64,000 bases of DNA from Liolophura sinensis (Eukaryota; Mollusca; Polyplacophora; Chitonida; Chitonidae): NCBI RefSeq assembly GCF_032854445.1, contig NC_088302.1, positions 24,813,788-24,877,787 of the forward strand, written 5' to 3'. Below, in pieces: positions 39,836-52,530 of the stretch. How positions within the stretch are numbered: the first letter of the stretch is position 1; each line of letters opens with the position of its first letter. The notes beneath the pieces are model-generated. The model was given only the letters and a program-made list of their open reading frames with translations. It was not told the origin of the DNA and made no database searches. The translations under genes and the position numbers were made by a program.

Positions 39836-41804
39836 GAATTGAACGCCTTGTTCTTGTATCCAATTTTCATATCTCACTTGAAATATGAAACTTTATTGAT
39901 TGATATGAAATCAGGAAACACTGAGTGAACCGCAGCACCTTGATGGGCGTGTAACATATAGGCAGAACCACTTTAACGAAAGGTGGGTTCGAGCCTCTGA
40001 CGTTATTGTTCAGAGCCGATAATTTGCATGAGACTATATAGAGCGACGATTTATTAAATGAGCCAGCGAGGACCCCGATACATACCATATATGTAAAGCT
40101 AGATAAATACCTAGAGACGATGATCATTTGAAAAAAAATGTTTCCGCTTTAGACAAACAAATTTTTACTACCTCTTAATTTGTAGGCTTGGGGATACGCT
40201 ACATTTGTGTAAAGGTCAATGACCTTAAGTCGCTTTATCATCTATTTCCTTCCATTTTTTTTAAATGCGGAGTTTTAATATTTATCCTTTGTGATGTTAA
40301 CTAAATGGAAATTAGTAATCTGTTTAATGGCCATAACAGTGTTTGCAAAAACGTCACCTGTTCGTGACGACGACGGCTCATGGAATATCTATGAAATTAA
40401 TCAGATGTTGAATGTGCTAAATGTACATTTCAGAAACAGAATGCATTAAGGTAACTGCTTAAACTTTATAGAACACGTGTAAGCTATATTGTAAATCAAA
40501 AAAAAAATCCCGTCACATATAATGGTGTAACTGTTCAGAAACTTTCGCCTTGTGTAAGTGAATTTATGGTTATGGGCCAACCTTTGCTCGGTTAAATGCC
40601 TTGCGGCTGAATACCCTTTATTAACTTACTCGCCGTTCATAGTAAACCTATGTAATTCAGGTATTACTTTTTGTCGTTTAAATCTACATATGTTTTTTTG
40701 TTTTAGGAACTCGGCCGCTGGACCACTTGACTGACGGCGACCGTCCGTGGCACGTGTTGGCTAAAGATTCTTGGTGTCGACACCCACGTCCGCGCCGTAT
40801 TGTTCCGGCTGACAAAAACGAGGCGGTCGTTTACCTTAAGCAGTATCGACGGATTTCCAGAAGAAGCGATGATATAAATTAAAAAATATTGATAGGGACC
40901 AGTGCTCTGCATGCATGTGGTCAAAACGTCTCGCTGCAAAGGTGTGCCGAGCGAAGGTCCCCTATGTCATGATAAGTACCTGTAGAGCTTTAGGGCATTC
41001 ACCATCACTTATACCTTAAAATAAACTATTCGTTGGGTGCTGTCTTTAATAGAAATGACAAAAGACTTTATAGAGATAATGGATTACTGTTTAGACGGTT
41101 CCTCTCGAACGTTAGAAGGCAGCATTTGAGGAAAGCTTCGCTATAATAATAGGTATAATAAAGTCCACTTTTTACTTTGTGGCAGGGCACTCATCGGCCA
41201 TAAAGGACTGAGTCATTTTCTTGATCCCTAACTAATCACCTTAATAAGTGGGGTTTCCGAGGGTTGTCCAGGAAATGGGGACTTAAGACGGACTGCAAAA
41301 CCGGACTCTAATGACTTATCAGATGATGATCTGATGAAAATATTGCCCATGCTTTCGACAGAACCCCGTGAACATCAACTTGCAACATTTCGCCCCTTTG
41401 GATTGTGTGAGCACCACATATTTACACCTTCTGAGGTGGAAAACGTGCTTGTCCTTGAGTCTTAGTTGCATCGAACTAGTCATGATAGATTAGCTGTGTT
41501 CATTTTTTACAAACGCAAGATTTCATTTTATTTTCCTCACTCAGGTGATATCAAAGAATAAAAGCGAGTTCATAAAAAAATGCTACAAATCAAATGAATT
41601 TTAATTAGCCATTAACTATGTTTCGGGCGTAAGTAAAAAGATATATGATATAAGAGAAGATATGATATAGTAAATGAAAGGGGATATCTGGGCAGTCGTG
41701 AAATATAGCAATCCATACCAGAGGTTTAAAATGCCCATTGACGATGACATTGTAGCAGTAAGCATGTACAATATACGTTTATACAGTTGTTAATATAGCT
41801 CCTT
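39836..41804. other. Non-coding DNA, nothing recognised
   Basis: AT-rich with short overlapping frames. The part 40700-40960 is more GC-rich and open on the minus strand (78 codons) but resembles nothing known. Confidence 0.4.
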
Positions 41805-41970
41805 CCCTCAAAAAATTAATTTGTTAATTTTAAGGGAAAGTCTGTTCTCTGAGTGATGCTGAGTTATAACATAATCATATTCACATAGAATCTTTGTGTT
41901 GAATAAATAGAATATGCGTGTTATATTTAACAGAATAATCTGTTGCAGAGCACTTTTTTGAGTGTTTTAA
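41805..41970. repeat. Family E (MITE-like) copy with terminal CTCAAAAAA repeats
   Basis: The left end is CCCTCAAAAAATTAATTTG and the right end reverse complements to CACTCAAAAAAGTGCTCTGC, so the termini are inverted. Internal blocks (CTGAGTGATGCTGAG; ATTCTGTTAAATATAACAC in reverse) match the copy at 11476-11640. About 165 bp, no coding capacity. Confidence 0.5.
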
Positions 41971-43248
41971 CAAACAATACGAAAAATATTATATAGAATT
42001 CAAGTAAATAATACATGTAGTTAAACAATCCGGGTCAAAAGGGTGATAGCCTACGTACATAAGAAAACGGGTTAATTTAAAAAGTAGAAAACCACGAATT
42101 TGTGAAGTTTGAAAATGAGTGTAGTTGAATTTAACGTATATATATATATATATATATCATGGTCAGATCTGTTCAGTTTTGTTCCTGGTGATGGAAAACA
42201 AAATGGGAAAAATGAAATAAAATGACACAATTATGCATATGAAAGATTGATAATTTCCGGTAGTGAGTGTTACCACGCAAAATCCAGCGCGTGCGTGCTT
42301 AACTCTTGAATTCCCAATGAAAGACGTGTCTTGCATGTCACGCGGGAAAATTCTATTGTTGTAATTAGAGGCCAGTTACGAGAATTTAACAAGTGGACAG
42401 GAGACGACAAACCACACAGGGAGAATAGTTTTTATTCTGGCTTACCGCCCATTAGAAACCATCTGGCGACGCGGTGCCGAGATCTGAACGACAACCACGT
42501 GATGGCCAGTTTAAGAGAAACAAGATGCGGTTATAGCCATTCTCCTCAACAAAGGACATGCGCAGAGATGTGGTTTGTCCCCTGTGGCCTGCGCGGGGGG
42601 TTGTCCGGACACATTGTTCAGCCCATAGTCTCATTCAACTCAACTATGAATACGGTTATAATGTTTTACGACATCAATTTATTCTTTTTTTATGTACATA
42701 TAATGTCACGTGCGAACTGCCCCCACTCCGCAGACGCCATTACGCTGTAGGATCCGCCATGACACGGTAATCGGTCAAAGATGAATTAGGAGGGCATGAA
42801 ATATTGTGACGGACTTTGAGATTTGAGATAAACACACGGCTTAATTACCTGAAATAAATCGTAACACGTGTTTTTGGAACACCCCGCTGACCCTCGGAGT
42901 TCCCAAATAATAAAAATCCCGTTGTTTCATAGACAATTTTTTTTCGTCGAAACATGTGTTCGTTTTCTGGTGCACCACAGTATACTTGTATGTTGATAAA
43001 AATAAAATTACAAAATCGAAACGCTTAAATTTAATAGAAATAAAATATGTACTTTAGTGAGAAATCGTGAATATGTACAGTGTTTCGGAGCGAGATGTAG
43101 CTTTTCCAACTTTGCACAGCGCGTTAAACCACCGGAGGTGTGAAATGTGCGGGAGTAATGAAAACAAATACTTTTTAACTCATGACGCACATTTTTGATA
43201 AAGAATGTTAGTTCATTGAGACAGAGTATTCATGTCGCCCCGCGTCAG
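41971..43248. other. Non-coding DNA with a small CpG-richer island
   Basis: A short (AT)n lies at about 42137-42158. The part 42290-42770 is CpG-richer and open on both strands (139 codons plus, 60 codons minus), but I recognise no protein. Confidence 0.4.
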
Positions 43249-43261
43249 ACAGTTGCTTTTC

Positions 43262-43546
43262 TTTCTTTCTTTCTTTATTTCTTTCTTTCTTTATTTCTTT
43301 ATTTATTTATTTATTCATTTATGTATTCATTTATGTATTCATTTATGTATTTATTTATTTGATTGGTGTTTTACGCCGTACTCAAGAGTATTTCACTTAC
43401 ACGACGGCGGCCAGCATTATGGTGGGAGGAAACCGGGCAGGTTACGGGGGAAACCCACGACCATCCGCAGCTTGCTGGAAGACCTTCCCACGTACGGCCG
43501 GAGAGGAAGCCAGCGTGAATGGGACTTGAACTCACAGCGGCTCAAA
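43262..43546 (-). mobile_element. SINE family A insertion with a 13-bp target-site duplication
   Basis: Perfect copies of ACAGTTGCTTTTC at 43249-43261 and 43547-43559 flank the element. Next to the left copy is a long tail of (CTTT)n grading into (TTTA)n and (TTCA/TGTA)n. The body then runs through GGTGTTTTACGCCGTACTCA, GGCGGCCAGCATTATGGTGG, and CCCACGTACGGCCGGAGAGG to GGGACTTGAACTCACAGCGG, where it is truncated within the tRNA-like head just past the B box. This is the best-preserved body in the window. Confidence 0.9.
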
Positions 43547-43559
43547 ACAGTTGCTTTTC

Positions 43560-46016
43560 GCGGAATTGGTAAATCCACAGGCGTCAACACAGACATTCCG
43601 TAAATCAGCCGTCAACAATATGGACGTTCCAGGTCAGTAATCGCAAATTCAATTCCCAAAACAAACGTTTAACACAGACGATCAAAGGAATCGTCTGAAT
43701 TCATTTACGGCTTTATTAAGAAAACGGCATCAGAAGTTCGAATCAAGTCCACGGCAGTCTGAATCTATGTGATAGCGAGTTTTCTAGAGATCAGGGCCGA
43801 TGTGTGCTTGGTGCTTTCTCTAGGTCACAGACGTAACCGCGGTCTTAGAATTGAAATATTCTTTGAGTTACTTATTGTTCCATGCTTATCTTAAATGTGT
43901 CGTGCTTTACATCAAAGTAGTCAGATTTGGTGATAATTATTTGTTTAGTGATATAAATGAACTCACAGCTACAGTATATAGATTGTGAGAAATTGTGAGA
44001 AGCAATTTCTGTTGAGAACAAATATATACATTAAAAAGTAATCCAAAGAAATGATGAATATAGATATAAAATGGAACCGAACTGTAATTTGTTCCTATTT
44101 CTCTTGAACTATCTGCTGACAATAAGTGGGCAATGGCATTTTTAGCACCTAGGGAATTGTGAAAAAGCTCAAATAAGTGTAGCTAATTGTACTTAACTTT
44201 TATATTAATGTTAATTTATACTTTTAATAATATCGATCTTTGTCAATAGCTTTCATTCTTTTCCTCTCTTGAGGAAAACATTTATATAGGCCCATGCCTC
44301 CTTCACATAAGAATGTAGTTGTCTATGCCTCTTTCAGTTCCGTTACAGTTTCGATTGGTGGAAATGTTTTGTGATGTTGTAAAAGGCGTTAAAGTAAGCC
44401 ATTTTGACAGTTGTATCGTTCAAATCATCTTTGTCCTTTACAGCGGGTGTGAAGTTTTTTGTCTCAGTCGTCAAACCCGTCACAATTTGAATGACGAGCA
44501 TAAAGAATCGTCGTGTTAACAAGCTGGAGAGCCGCTAATCGGTCCACTCTGGGAAAGCACCTATATCTAGCCAATAGATGTCCCCGAGACGAAAACCTTT
44601 GTAAGAAAACGTCATTCGATAAGGATCTCTCTGATTGGCTGTATGTATAAAGACCCAATGCTTGACACGGGCACATAGCTGACTGTACTTCTTGTCGAAT
44701 GTTTCATCAATGCAGGCCTGTGGAAACCGAGAAGTACATTGTTCGAAGAATGAAGAGGAAAAACAATTTAGATTAAAAGACGCCGAGGAAATGGGACCTC
44801 CAGTTCTATTAAGCCGGACTACTTGACCTTACACCATGTCCAACAAAACTTCATTTCATGTTTTTCTCCAGTTCATTGTTTCGTCATATTTCACGCTTGC
44901 GAAGCGATAAATTTCCAGATGTTGTATTGGCTATCGGGTTACTTAATGCTGGGACGGGGTAGGCTTGGGGCAGTCGATGACCAAACCGTAACAAGCTTTA
45001 CGCTGCGGTTTGGACACTGTCCATGCCTTGTTCTTGTGGCTACCCTTGGCCTTTGGTCCCCTGATAAAATTATGAGACTGCCCGGAGGTCGAGGTGGGGC
45101 CAGGCAAGGCTAATTACATCTACCTTTTTTCGTCTGCTCATTATCTTGGAACACTTTCGGTGACAGGTCCTGTGAAAACCTGCAACGATAAACGATTTAC
45201 GATAGGCTAATTACATACAGATATAGGTTCCGAAGGGTTCTGAACAAGATCATGTTCTCTTCTGTCCTCCACGTATACAGTTGGGGTGAAATCTAACACG
45301 ATTCAGATTGTCCGTTTCCACGTCGAAGCGTGTTATAAAACCTTATCCCAAAAGCAGACATATTAATATTCCCATGCATTATTAATATAAAACTGAAATC
45401 TCCATGGAAGGCCTGTCACAAAACAGGTGTAAGAATAGCTGAACTTCATTCCTAAAAATTTTTATTGGCCTGCTTGAGTGGTGATAAATAAAAACCGTGA
45501 ACCAACAGCATGGTTGATAGAAGCAAATGTCATTGCCCTGATTTTAAATACTTTGTTTTATTTAGCAAGCCATTTTGGTGAAAACAATGAACATCAAAGC
45601 AAAAGTGAAAAACCCTTAGGTTTTGCCTACTTCTTTGCTTCTTTCATAAGACTGAGGTAATTTGTGTTCCGCATCGATGTAGCTGCTGTTTTCGAGATGA
45701 ACACATTGCCACCATTGTTTTCATCTCGAAGACAACCTTATGAAGTATTAAGAACATTATGAATAAGAAAAAAGTATTCTGACTGCATTTTATTTGCAAT
45801 AATATGGACGTCCAACATATTAATGTATAGAGCTTGTGAAGTTACGTTTTACTGACGAAAGGGAATTTTGGTAGAGAGTATGACTGATTTTATGGATTAC
45901 AAAGGCGACAAGTTAAATGAAACAGACTATAGTTCATTGGGAAAGAACCTCGCCCAAGACCTTGTACATCTATGTGTACTGATAAATCTTTTAATTTGCG
46001 CTTTAGAACTCATATC
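43560..46016. other. Non-coding DNA, nothing recognised
   Basis: Short overlapping frames only. The part 44500-45120 has mixed composition but no recognisable exon. Confidence 0.4.
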
Positions 46017-46078
46017 CATAACCAAACTGACGTATTTGCTTTTACTCATAACCAAACTGACGTATTTGCTTTTACTCA
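46017..46078 (+). repeat. 30-bp perfect tandem duplication
   Basis: ACCAAACTGACGTATTTGCT plus TTTACTCATA occurs at 46021 and again at 46051 with essentially no differences over the 30-bp unit, so the event is recent. Confidence 0.9.
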
Positions 46079-46251
46079 CTTTGCTGCATCTTTATTTATA
46101 CAATTTCGACTTCAAATACAGAATTCATCAGTATTAAATTTGGTAGTGATTAATAAACTAATAGGAATCAAGGCGTTGATGCTACCGAGCGAATAAGTTG
46201 CTACTATACTTATAAAGTATTTAAAAAGAGTTAGAATACATCCCCATAATT

Positions 46252-46370
46252 GAAGTCATTGAAAAGAGGCCATATTTCACCGATGTGACCATTTGACAGC
46301 TACATGCATCACACTGTTGTCGTTGTTCTAGTTTTACTCTCTATCCTAAAATATCTAGTATTTCTGATGT
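46252..46370 (+). repeat. Dispersed repeat, family D copy
   Basis: GAAAAGAGGCCATATTTCAC, a GTGACCATTTGACAGCT segment, CATCACACTGTTGTCGTTG and TTTTACTCTCTATCCTA follow in the family order. Confidence 0.6.
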
Positions 46371-49300
46371 AGACGCTTCACTTCTTTTTCTTGTCCACCA
46401 GTATGTCGGTGCCAAATATGAGAAGATTTTACATCTCTATAGCTTGGAACAAATTGCACATGCCCTCTCATTAATTACTTTAAGGTTTTGATCTCGAACA
46501 TACCACAAATGCCGGGGAAGTTCATATCCACTTTGGACAGAATTACTACCGTGTTGATCACTCGTCAAGAGACCCTCTCACAGAATGTTCTATAGCCGTC
46601 ATAGATGTTCGGTCTCAGAAATCCGTATATGACAGGGAAAAGTCTCGGTGTGTTTTTGTTGGATTTAATTATGTGTCACTAACAAAATAGTGTCACATCT
46701 TCTGAAGTAAGCCAATCTGTGTCACTCAAAGCTTTTGATGACACTATTTTTGCCAGCAACACTGTAAACACTTACAGCAATTCTTTTCTGTCCGTAATCT
46801 TTCCTTTCTCTCGTTGAATTATTTTTTTGAATGAGTGCGACAAAACATTTTTTGTGAAAGCACAATGCATCTGGACAGCACCGTTGAAGTGTTTTGCCCA
46901 TCTTTTGACTTCAAACATAAGACGATCGAGGAAAAAACATAATGAAACTGTGAATAACCATCCCTTTAAGGGACTCCTCTTCATTAAAATGAGCGGATAT
47001 GACCCGTGAAGTTTGGCAAATTGATTAAGGCATGGACAGCGGGTACCATGTCTTTCTTTGCTTCTGTATCCTCCACACCACCCCACCCCCACCCCTCTTG
47101 CCCCTTAACGGTGACACATCTTCCTTATACCACATAGGGGCCCCGTCTTAGCACGCATCACTGCCCAGAGTTAATGGATGTGAGAGTGGGCCAAGATACA
47201 CAGCAAAGCGTCTGGTCAAGCAGATGACCACTGTCCACAACCACCTTCGCAAGGGCGTTGTTCTCACCTGGTCAAATCCATTCGGACAAAAACCCACCAT
47301 GGTTGGTAGGACAGTACCGGTTACGCCCTTCTAACCACTCTTAAATTGTGAGCTAATTACGACGCCAATTAGCTGATCCCAATTAGGGATCTCTACATCT
47401 ATAGAGCAACAAAAACGACGAGACGACTTTGCAATACATTACAACTTAAATCTCCGTTTCACTCAAATGAAGAATATTACCCGTTCATTTAAGGTTGTGT
47501 TAAGTTTATAGTCAACAGTTAATAGTTAATCTAAAATAAAGTACTGGCTTATCTAAGTTTAAAACAATACACAATTCTGCGGAAATGATTTTAATCATTA
47601 ACAACAAAAACTGTGCACATTCTTTTTATATATTTAAACAGTGTAATTGGAATTTGCCGCATCCATATTCTCTAATTCCGAAGAGAGGCGTTTCGGTATT
47701 AGATCACGCTTTATAAGATTTCATATTATTATTTTCGTCAGTTGCATAATTTATCCTCACATTTGTATCAAAGAGAATTTCACACATGTAGTGGTAAACT
47801 ATTGGTAGTTTGTATCACGTACCAAATTCGTTTTCGCGTAGTGCCAACTTTTGTTCTTAGTCTGTGATATAATTTGTTATGTATAAATTGAACAAATTCA
47901 TACGTTTCACACTCTACGGAAGCAGAAGAGATTCATCACTGAGTCCCACTGGGTACACAATATTATGTGGATGTGTGTTTTTGCACTATTATACTGTGTG
48001 CCACTATATATTTCTTATAGAGTGTTGTCGCAGAGCTATTAATGCGTGTCGATCGACATTTGTCTGTTGGATCTTTACAACGTTATTGTATACTAAACGT
48101 GGCAACTTCACGGCAATTTGTGTAATTCTAGAGCAGTGACGTCTGGTGAATTACAATTAATGTACCATAAAATGAATAAAAACCTACGTCCTACGTGTGA
48201 CCATTTGCTGAGGCTTAACTCTCGATGCAGTAATTGTTTATTACGTTCTAATATTCAGATAAATCAAACACAAAACTCTATTACTTTGTGACTACGTAGT
48301 TATGCTGGCCATCGGATTTTGATCTGTACTGGCTAGGTGAGCTGCAAACTCAAACTTTCCGGGGTCCATGCAGTGATATTTTGTATATGTGCAAGTTTAT
48401 TTCCATGTACACTTTCTGCATTTCCTGACTCATTCATTCAGATATCTGAACAGGAGTAATATAATTACACCTAAACATACGGGGTGAAAACGGTGCTCTT
48501 CATTTGTGTGAATTGAGCTTTTCTGTTGGTTTCCCTCCGCTGAATAATCTTGCTTAGAGGTCGTATTTAAAACGTTTAATAGCAATCATTGTAGCAGACA
48601 AAAGCCTTCCAGCTGGTTACAGCTCAGGCACCCATAATATCTTATTAAAGTCACGACGCTGTATATTCCAACTGCCACCATACATATATAGCTGAGTCAA
48701 CATGCGCGCCGTCCACGTCCGGTCGATCTGCAGATGAAAATACCAGCATTATTGATTGGCTGAGCGCGTTTGAAAACATATTTGAACGTCCGCTATTCAG
48801 ACTGGAGCAGCATTTTAGAGTCGAGTGATTTTTTAAGAGCTGAATATTGAAATCAAGCAAATTTAAATATTTCTGTATGTGGTGGGGATGAGCACCTGTG
48901 ACTATTACAAACACAGTCCTACCATATTGTCAAAATTTTATAGATGATTACAAGTCCAGTCGTATTCGCCTTTTATGCATCCATGCCTATTTAAAGCTGT
49001 ATAAATATATTATCATAGAGATCGTGATGTCTGCAACGCTCGTACGTTTTCACCTGTACTGTATGTCCATATACGCGGCCTCCTGCATATCAGTATTGAG
49101 AATGATAAATCCTTTCTAATGCACTTCATTATTGTACCACGCATAGAATTCAAGTCTCTCCTGTTAAATGTTTAGTTTACGATGAATTCAGTGTTTTTTA
49201 GTTCTATGCGTGTCGGGGGATTTCCACAAGAACGCATTCCACAGTAAACTTTTGACGTTTGTAATACACAGGTGTTTAAATTTACCTGATTTCAATATCG

Positions 49301-50283
49301 AACTCTTAAATATAAATTCTGAATTAAAATGTAAATTCAGAATAATTTCAACAAGATTATCTGCGCTTCATCGTACATTTTTGTTATTGTTTGTCCCTAA
49401 CGCTGGGATCATTTTGAATATTTTGAGTTAGACTGACAAGCATTGAAACACAATGTCTAGAATGAACAGCCATAACTTGCTGATATAAAAAAATCGGCCC
49501 AAGCTTGTGGATCTTAGGGGGCCTACCATTTTGGTCTTTCCATTTATATATGTTATAAAAGCGATCTCTGAAATATTTGCCACGTATAGAAGAATTTCAT
49601 CTTGGGTCATATTTCTGACTTTAATCCGTTTCGAGTCTTACAAATGTATCTAATTTCATTTAGGCGAAAGCAAAGTTAACATATCCTCATAACCCGTTAA
49701 GATATAGGCCTACATGTACGCGTATATATAACCAATGCCTAATTTCATGTAATTAACATTGTTTTAAAAAGGCAATCATCGTCCTGCATAAAGATGTTCA
49801 TATACCGGTAGTGTAAAACTGCTTTTTTATCGAATGATATACTTGTTTATGCATTTCCGGTTTACTAAAATCTAGTACACTTTCGTTTAATCTTTACACA
49901 TAGATCTGGGTTTTTATTTTATCAAATCGCTTCCTTTCATCAAACTTTAAACCGATGTTAACAAATGTTAATTCAATGGAATTCCGGTCTTTAAGGTTAA
50001 ATGAATATCTTTCATCCAGTCTTCAATCGAAGGCATGCATTCAAAGCCTGCATTATTCATAGCCGCCGCACAGTATATTGTGAGAGATCTGTGCGCAATG
50101 TATTTGGTGTCGTTATTTGATGAGTTAAGTGTCTACAATGAATATATAATGGATATACACATACTACCTGGCCACGCGAACTGACTATGATAAATAGAGT
50201 TATAATCACCTTGAAGAGTTGATTAAATGTGTTGGCTTTACGGCTTGTTAGAGATACATATTATATGAGAGCGTGAGAGGACC
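46371..50283. other. Non-coding DNA, nothing gene-like
   Basis: It holds a 12-bp inverted repeat (AAAATAGTGTCA at 46684-46695, TGACACTATTTT at 46739-46750), a weak family D-like piece near 48180-48235, and a diverged inverted repeat pair at about 48800-48885 and 49265-49350. No gene recognised. Confidence 0.45.
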
Positions 50284-50310
50284 GGGGAGGGGGGGGGGGG
50301 GGGCGGGGGG
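50284..50310 (+). repeat. G-run (G15 with flanking G4 and G6)
   Basis: GGGG A, then 15 G, then C and 6 G. It could form a G-quadruplex and is also the kind of run where read errors are common. Confidence 0.9.
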
Positions 50311-51039
50311 AGATGAGGCGGGAGCGAGGGCCGGGATTTCTTACAGTCTATTACCTACAGGAGATCGTGTTTGTTCCAAAATCTGCATACAAGCTTGGTC
50401 TGTCCCGTGTCCCTGATAGGATGTGATAGATGAGTGTATGGAGCACTATGCCCTTCTGGCGGGGTGCCTGACAGAGATCGATGAGTACGAATTGACCCCG
50501 TTATTAAAAATATTTTGAGGTTCGACAAAATGCGATGTTAAATAAAACTGTGGTTTAAGAAAGGGGTTTAATGTAGGGTAACGCTCTCCAATTATGTGGC
50601 GTGCGCAAGGTATCAAACATTATACGCAATGGTTTTCCTGTAACCGCCGCAGGCGAAGGGAAGTGGCCACACTCCGAATAGAACAAACTTTACATGAGCT
50701 GTGGTCATAGCGAACAATCTGACAAGAGTCCAGTCTATGATGGATATGCAAACAGTCACTTCTGACACGTTTTGACGCATGTAACGTGCGCAAGCGCAAT
50801 GCGAATATACCTGCATGCGCATAGAGACCTTTAGAGAACCTTCTATGGTATAGTACGTGAATATATTGGCATGGAAAGGTAAAATACTGAAAACTTAGAC
50901 ACTGGTTAATATATAGAAAAAAAGAGCTAAAATGTTGCATACTCGGAGAAATGCTGCAAACAGAAGTCCATATAGTGGTGCATAAAATGAGGTAGACTGC
51001 TGAACACTCTATATGTATAAATGATTTTTAGTACACACT
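50311..51039. other. Non-coding DNA, nothing recognised
   Basis: The part 50600-50830 is CpG-containing and open on the minus strand in two frames, without protein-like content. Confidence 0.4.
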
Positions 51040-51600
51040 GGTGCTTTCGTGGGAAGATAAAGTTCAGAAGAACGTATTCACGGATCAGTATAGGAAGATA
51101 AATATCAGAAGAACGATACACGGATGAGTATAGCAAGATACAAATCAGAAGAACGTATACAAGGATGAGTATAGGAAAATAAAGTTCAGAAGATGTATAC
51201 ATGGATGAGTATAGGAAGATACAGTTCAGAAAAACGTATACACGGATGAGTATAGGAAGATACAGTTCAGAAGAACGTATACACGGATGAGTATAGGAAG
51301 ATAAATTGCAGAAAAACGTATACACGGATGAGTATAGGAAGATAACCTCCAGAAGACGTATACATGGATGAGTACAGGAAGATAAATTTCCGAGCAATGT
51401 ATGCACGGACGAGTACAGGAGGATACAATTCAGAAGAACGAAAAAAAAGTTGCAAGAAGATACAGTTTAGAAGGACGTATACACGGATGAGTATAGGAAG
51501 ATAACCTCCAAAAGACGTATACATGGATGATTACAGGAAGATAAAGTTCAGATGGACGTATACACGGATGAGTACAGGAAGATAGAATGTTGGACATTTT
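51040..51600. repeat. 41-bp tandem array, about 13 units
   Basis: The unit reads GAAGATACAGTTCAGAAGAA then CGTATACACGGATGAGTATAG; ACAGTTCAG starts at 51221 and 51262 give the 41-bp step. Units differ at several sites and by small indels. Minus-strand frames of 74-159 codons (Ser-Ser-Tyr-Thr-His-Pro-Cys-Ile-type repeats) come from this array and are not genes. Confidence 0.92.
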
Positions 51601-52224
51601 ACACACTGATGAGGTAGATGGATAGTTGTATGGCAACTGCTCACACAAAACCATTGTTCATTTACATCAGATAGAGGTCTGATCTAATTGTTCATGCAAG
51701 TGATTAAAAGGAAGCGGGTCAGTGGAAACAACAACAAACCACATCGGCAATATATACAATGTGACAACATTTAAGGTCTCCAATAAACACACCCTGACAA
51801 ATATTATTATGGCGAGGTGGTATTGGACATATAGCTCAGTAAATCTTGCCTTCTACGAATGTTCTTGCCTTTACAATGCTCATATAATAGAATCCAGTCT
51901 GTTACTTACGAGCTAGCGTGCCTCAGTTGACCAGTATTGGGTGGACGTTTCACTAAGGTTATCTTTAAACTCAAGAAACTCTTTAACTCTTTAAACTCAG
52001 TCTTCATCAGCAGTGTGTCTCGAATGTATAGAGAAATTAACACGATAATAAAATCGTTTTCGGAATGTGTGATGCTTCTTTCAAATAATTCTCGCTGAAA
52101 CCAGGTTTATGTCTATATGGGAATGAATGGCAATTGCTTCACCTCACGTCTGAGGTATACTCTGATGATCAAACGAGAGCACCATGCACTTTATACTGAT
52201 TTCTGTATTTGTACGATGCAAAGG
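51601..52224. other. Non-coding DNA, nothing recognised
   Basis: Short frames only; no repeat recognised. Confidence 0.4.
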
Positions 52225-52530
52225 TCGTGTAAAATTTATTTATTTATTCATTTATTTATTTATTGTATAACGCCTTACTCAAAAAGTTTTCACCTATATA
52301 TGCCACCATGGTGATTATATAGTATAAACCACAGACCTTTGGCAAGTTATGGAATAACTTTCTCCGGTATAATACATGCACATCATGCTTATCGCTCGGT
52401 GAAAGACAGTCTTCGTCGAACGTTACTCTATAAGCAAATAGCTACGCAAGCAAGCAAGCGTTACGGGGTTTATTGTCATTAAAGCCGCATGCGAGAACAT
52501 TGGTGGCGCGGGAATTCAGGGATTCCTTGA
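52225..52530 (-). repeat. Dispersed repeat, family C, full-length-looking copy
   Basis: On the plus strand it has a TTTATTTATTTATTGTATAA tail, then CGCCTTACTCAAAAAG, ACCACAGACCTTTGGCAAGT, and a GGGTTTATTGTCATTAAAGC head region. The order matches 1905-2170, and a partial copy lies at 56785-56990. The A-rich tail on the minus strand suggests a SINE. Confidence 0.55.

Noticed and set aside
50927-51406. 159-codon minus-strand frame
   Set aside because: It translates the 41-bp tandem array; the Tyr/Leu/Ser repeats are a product of the unit.
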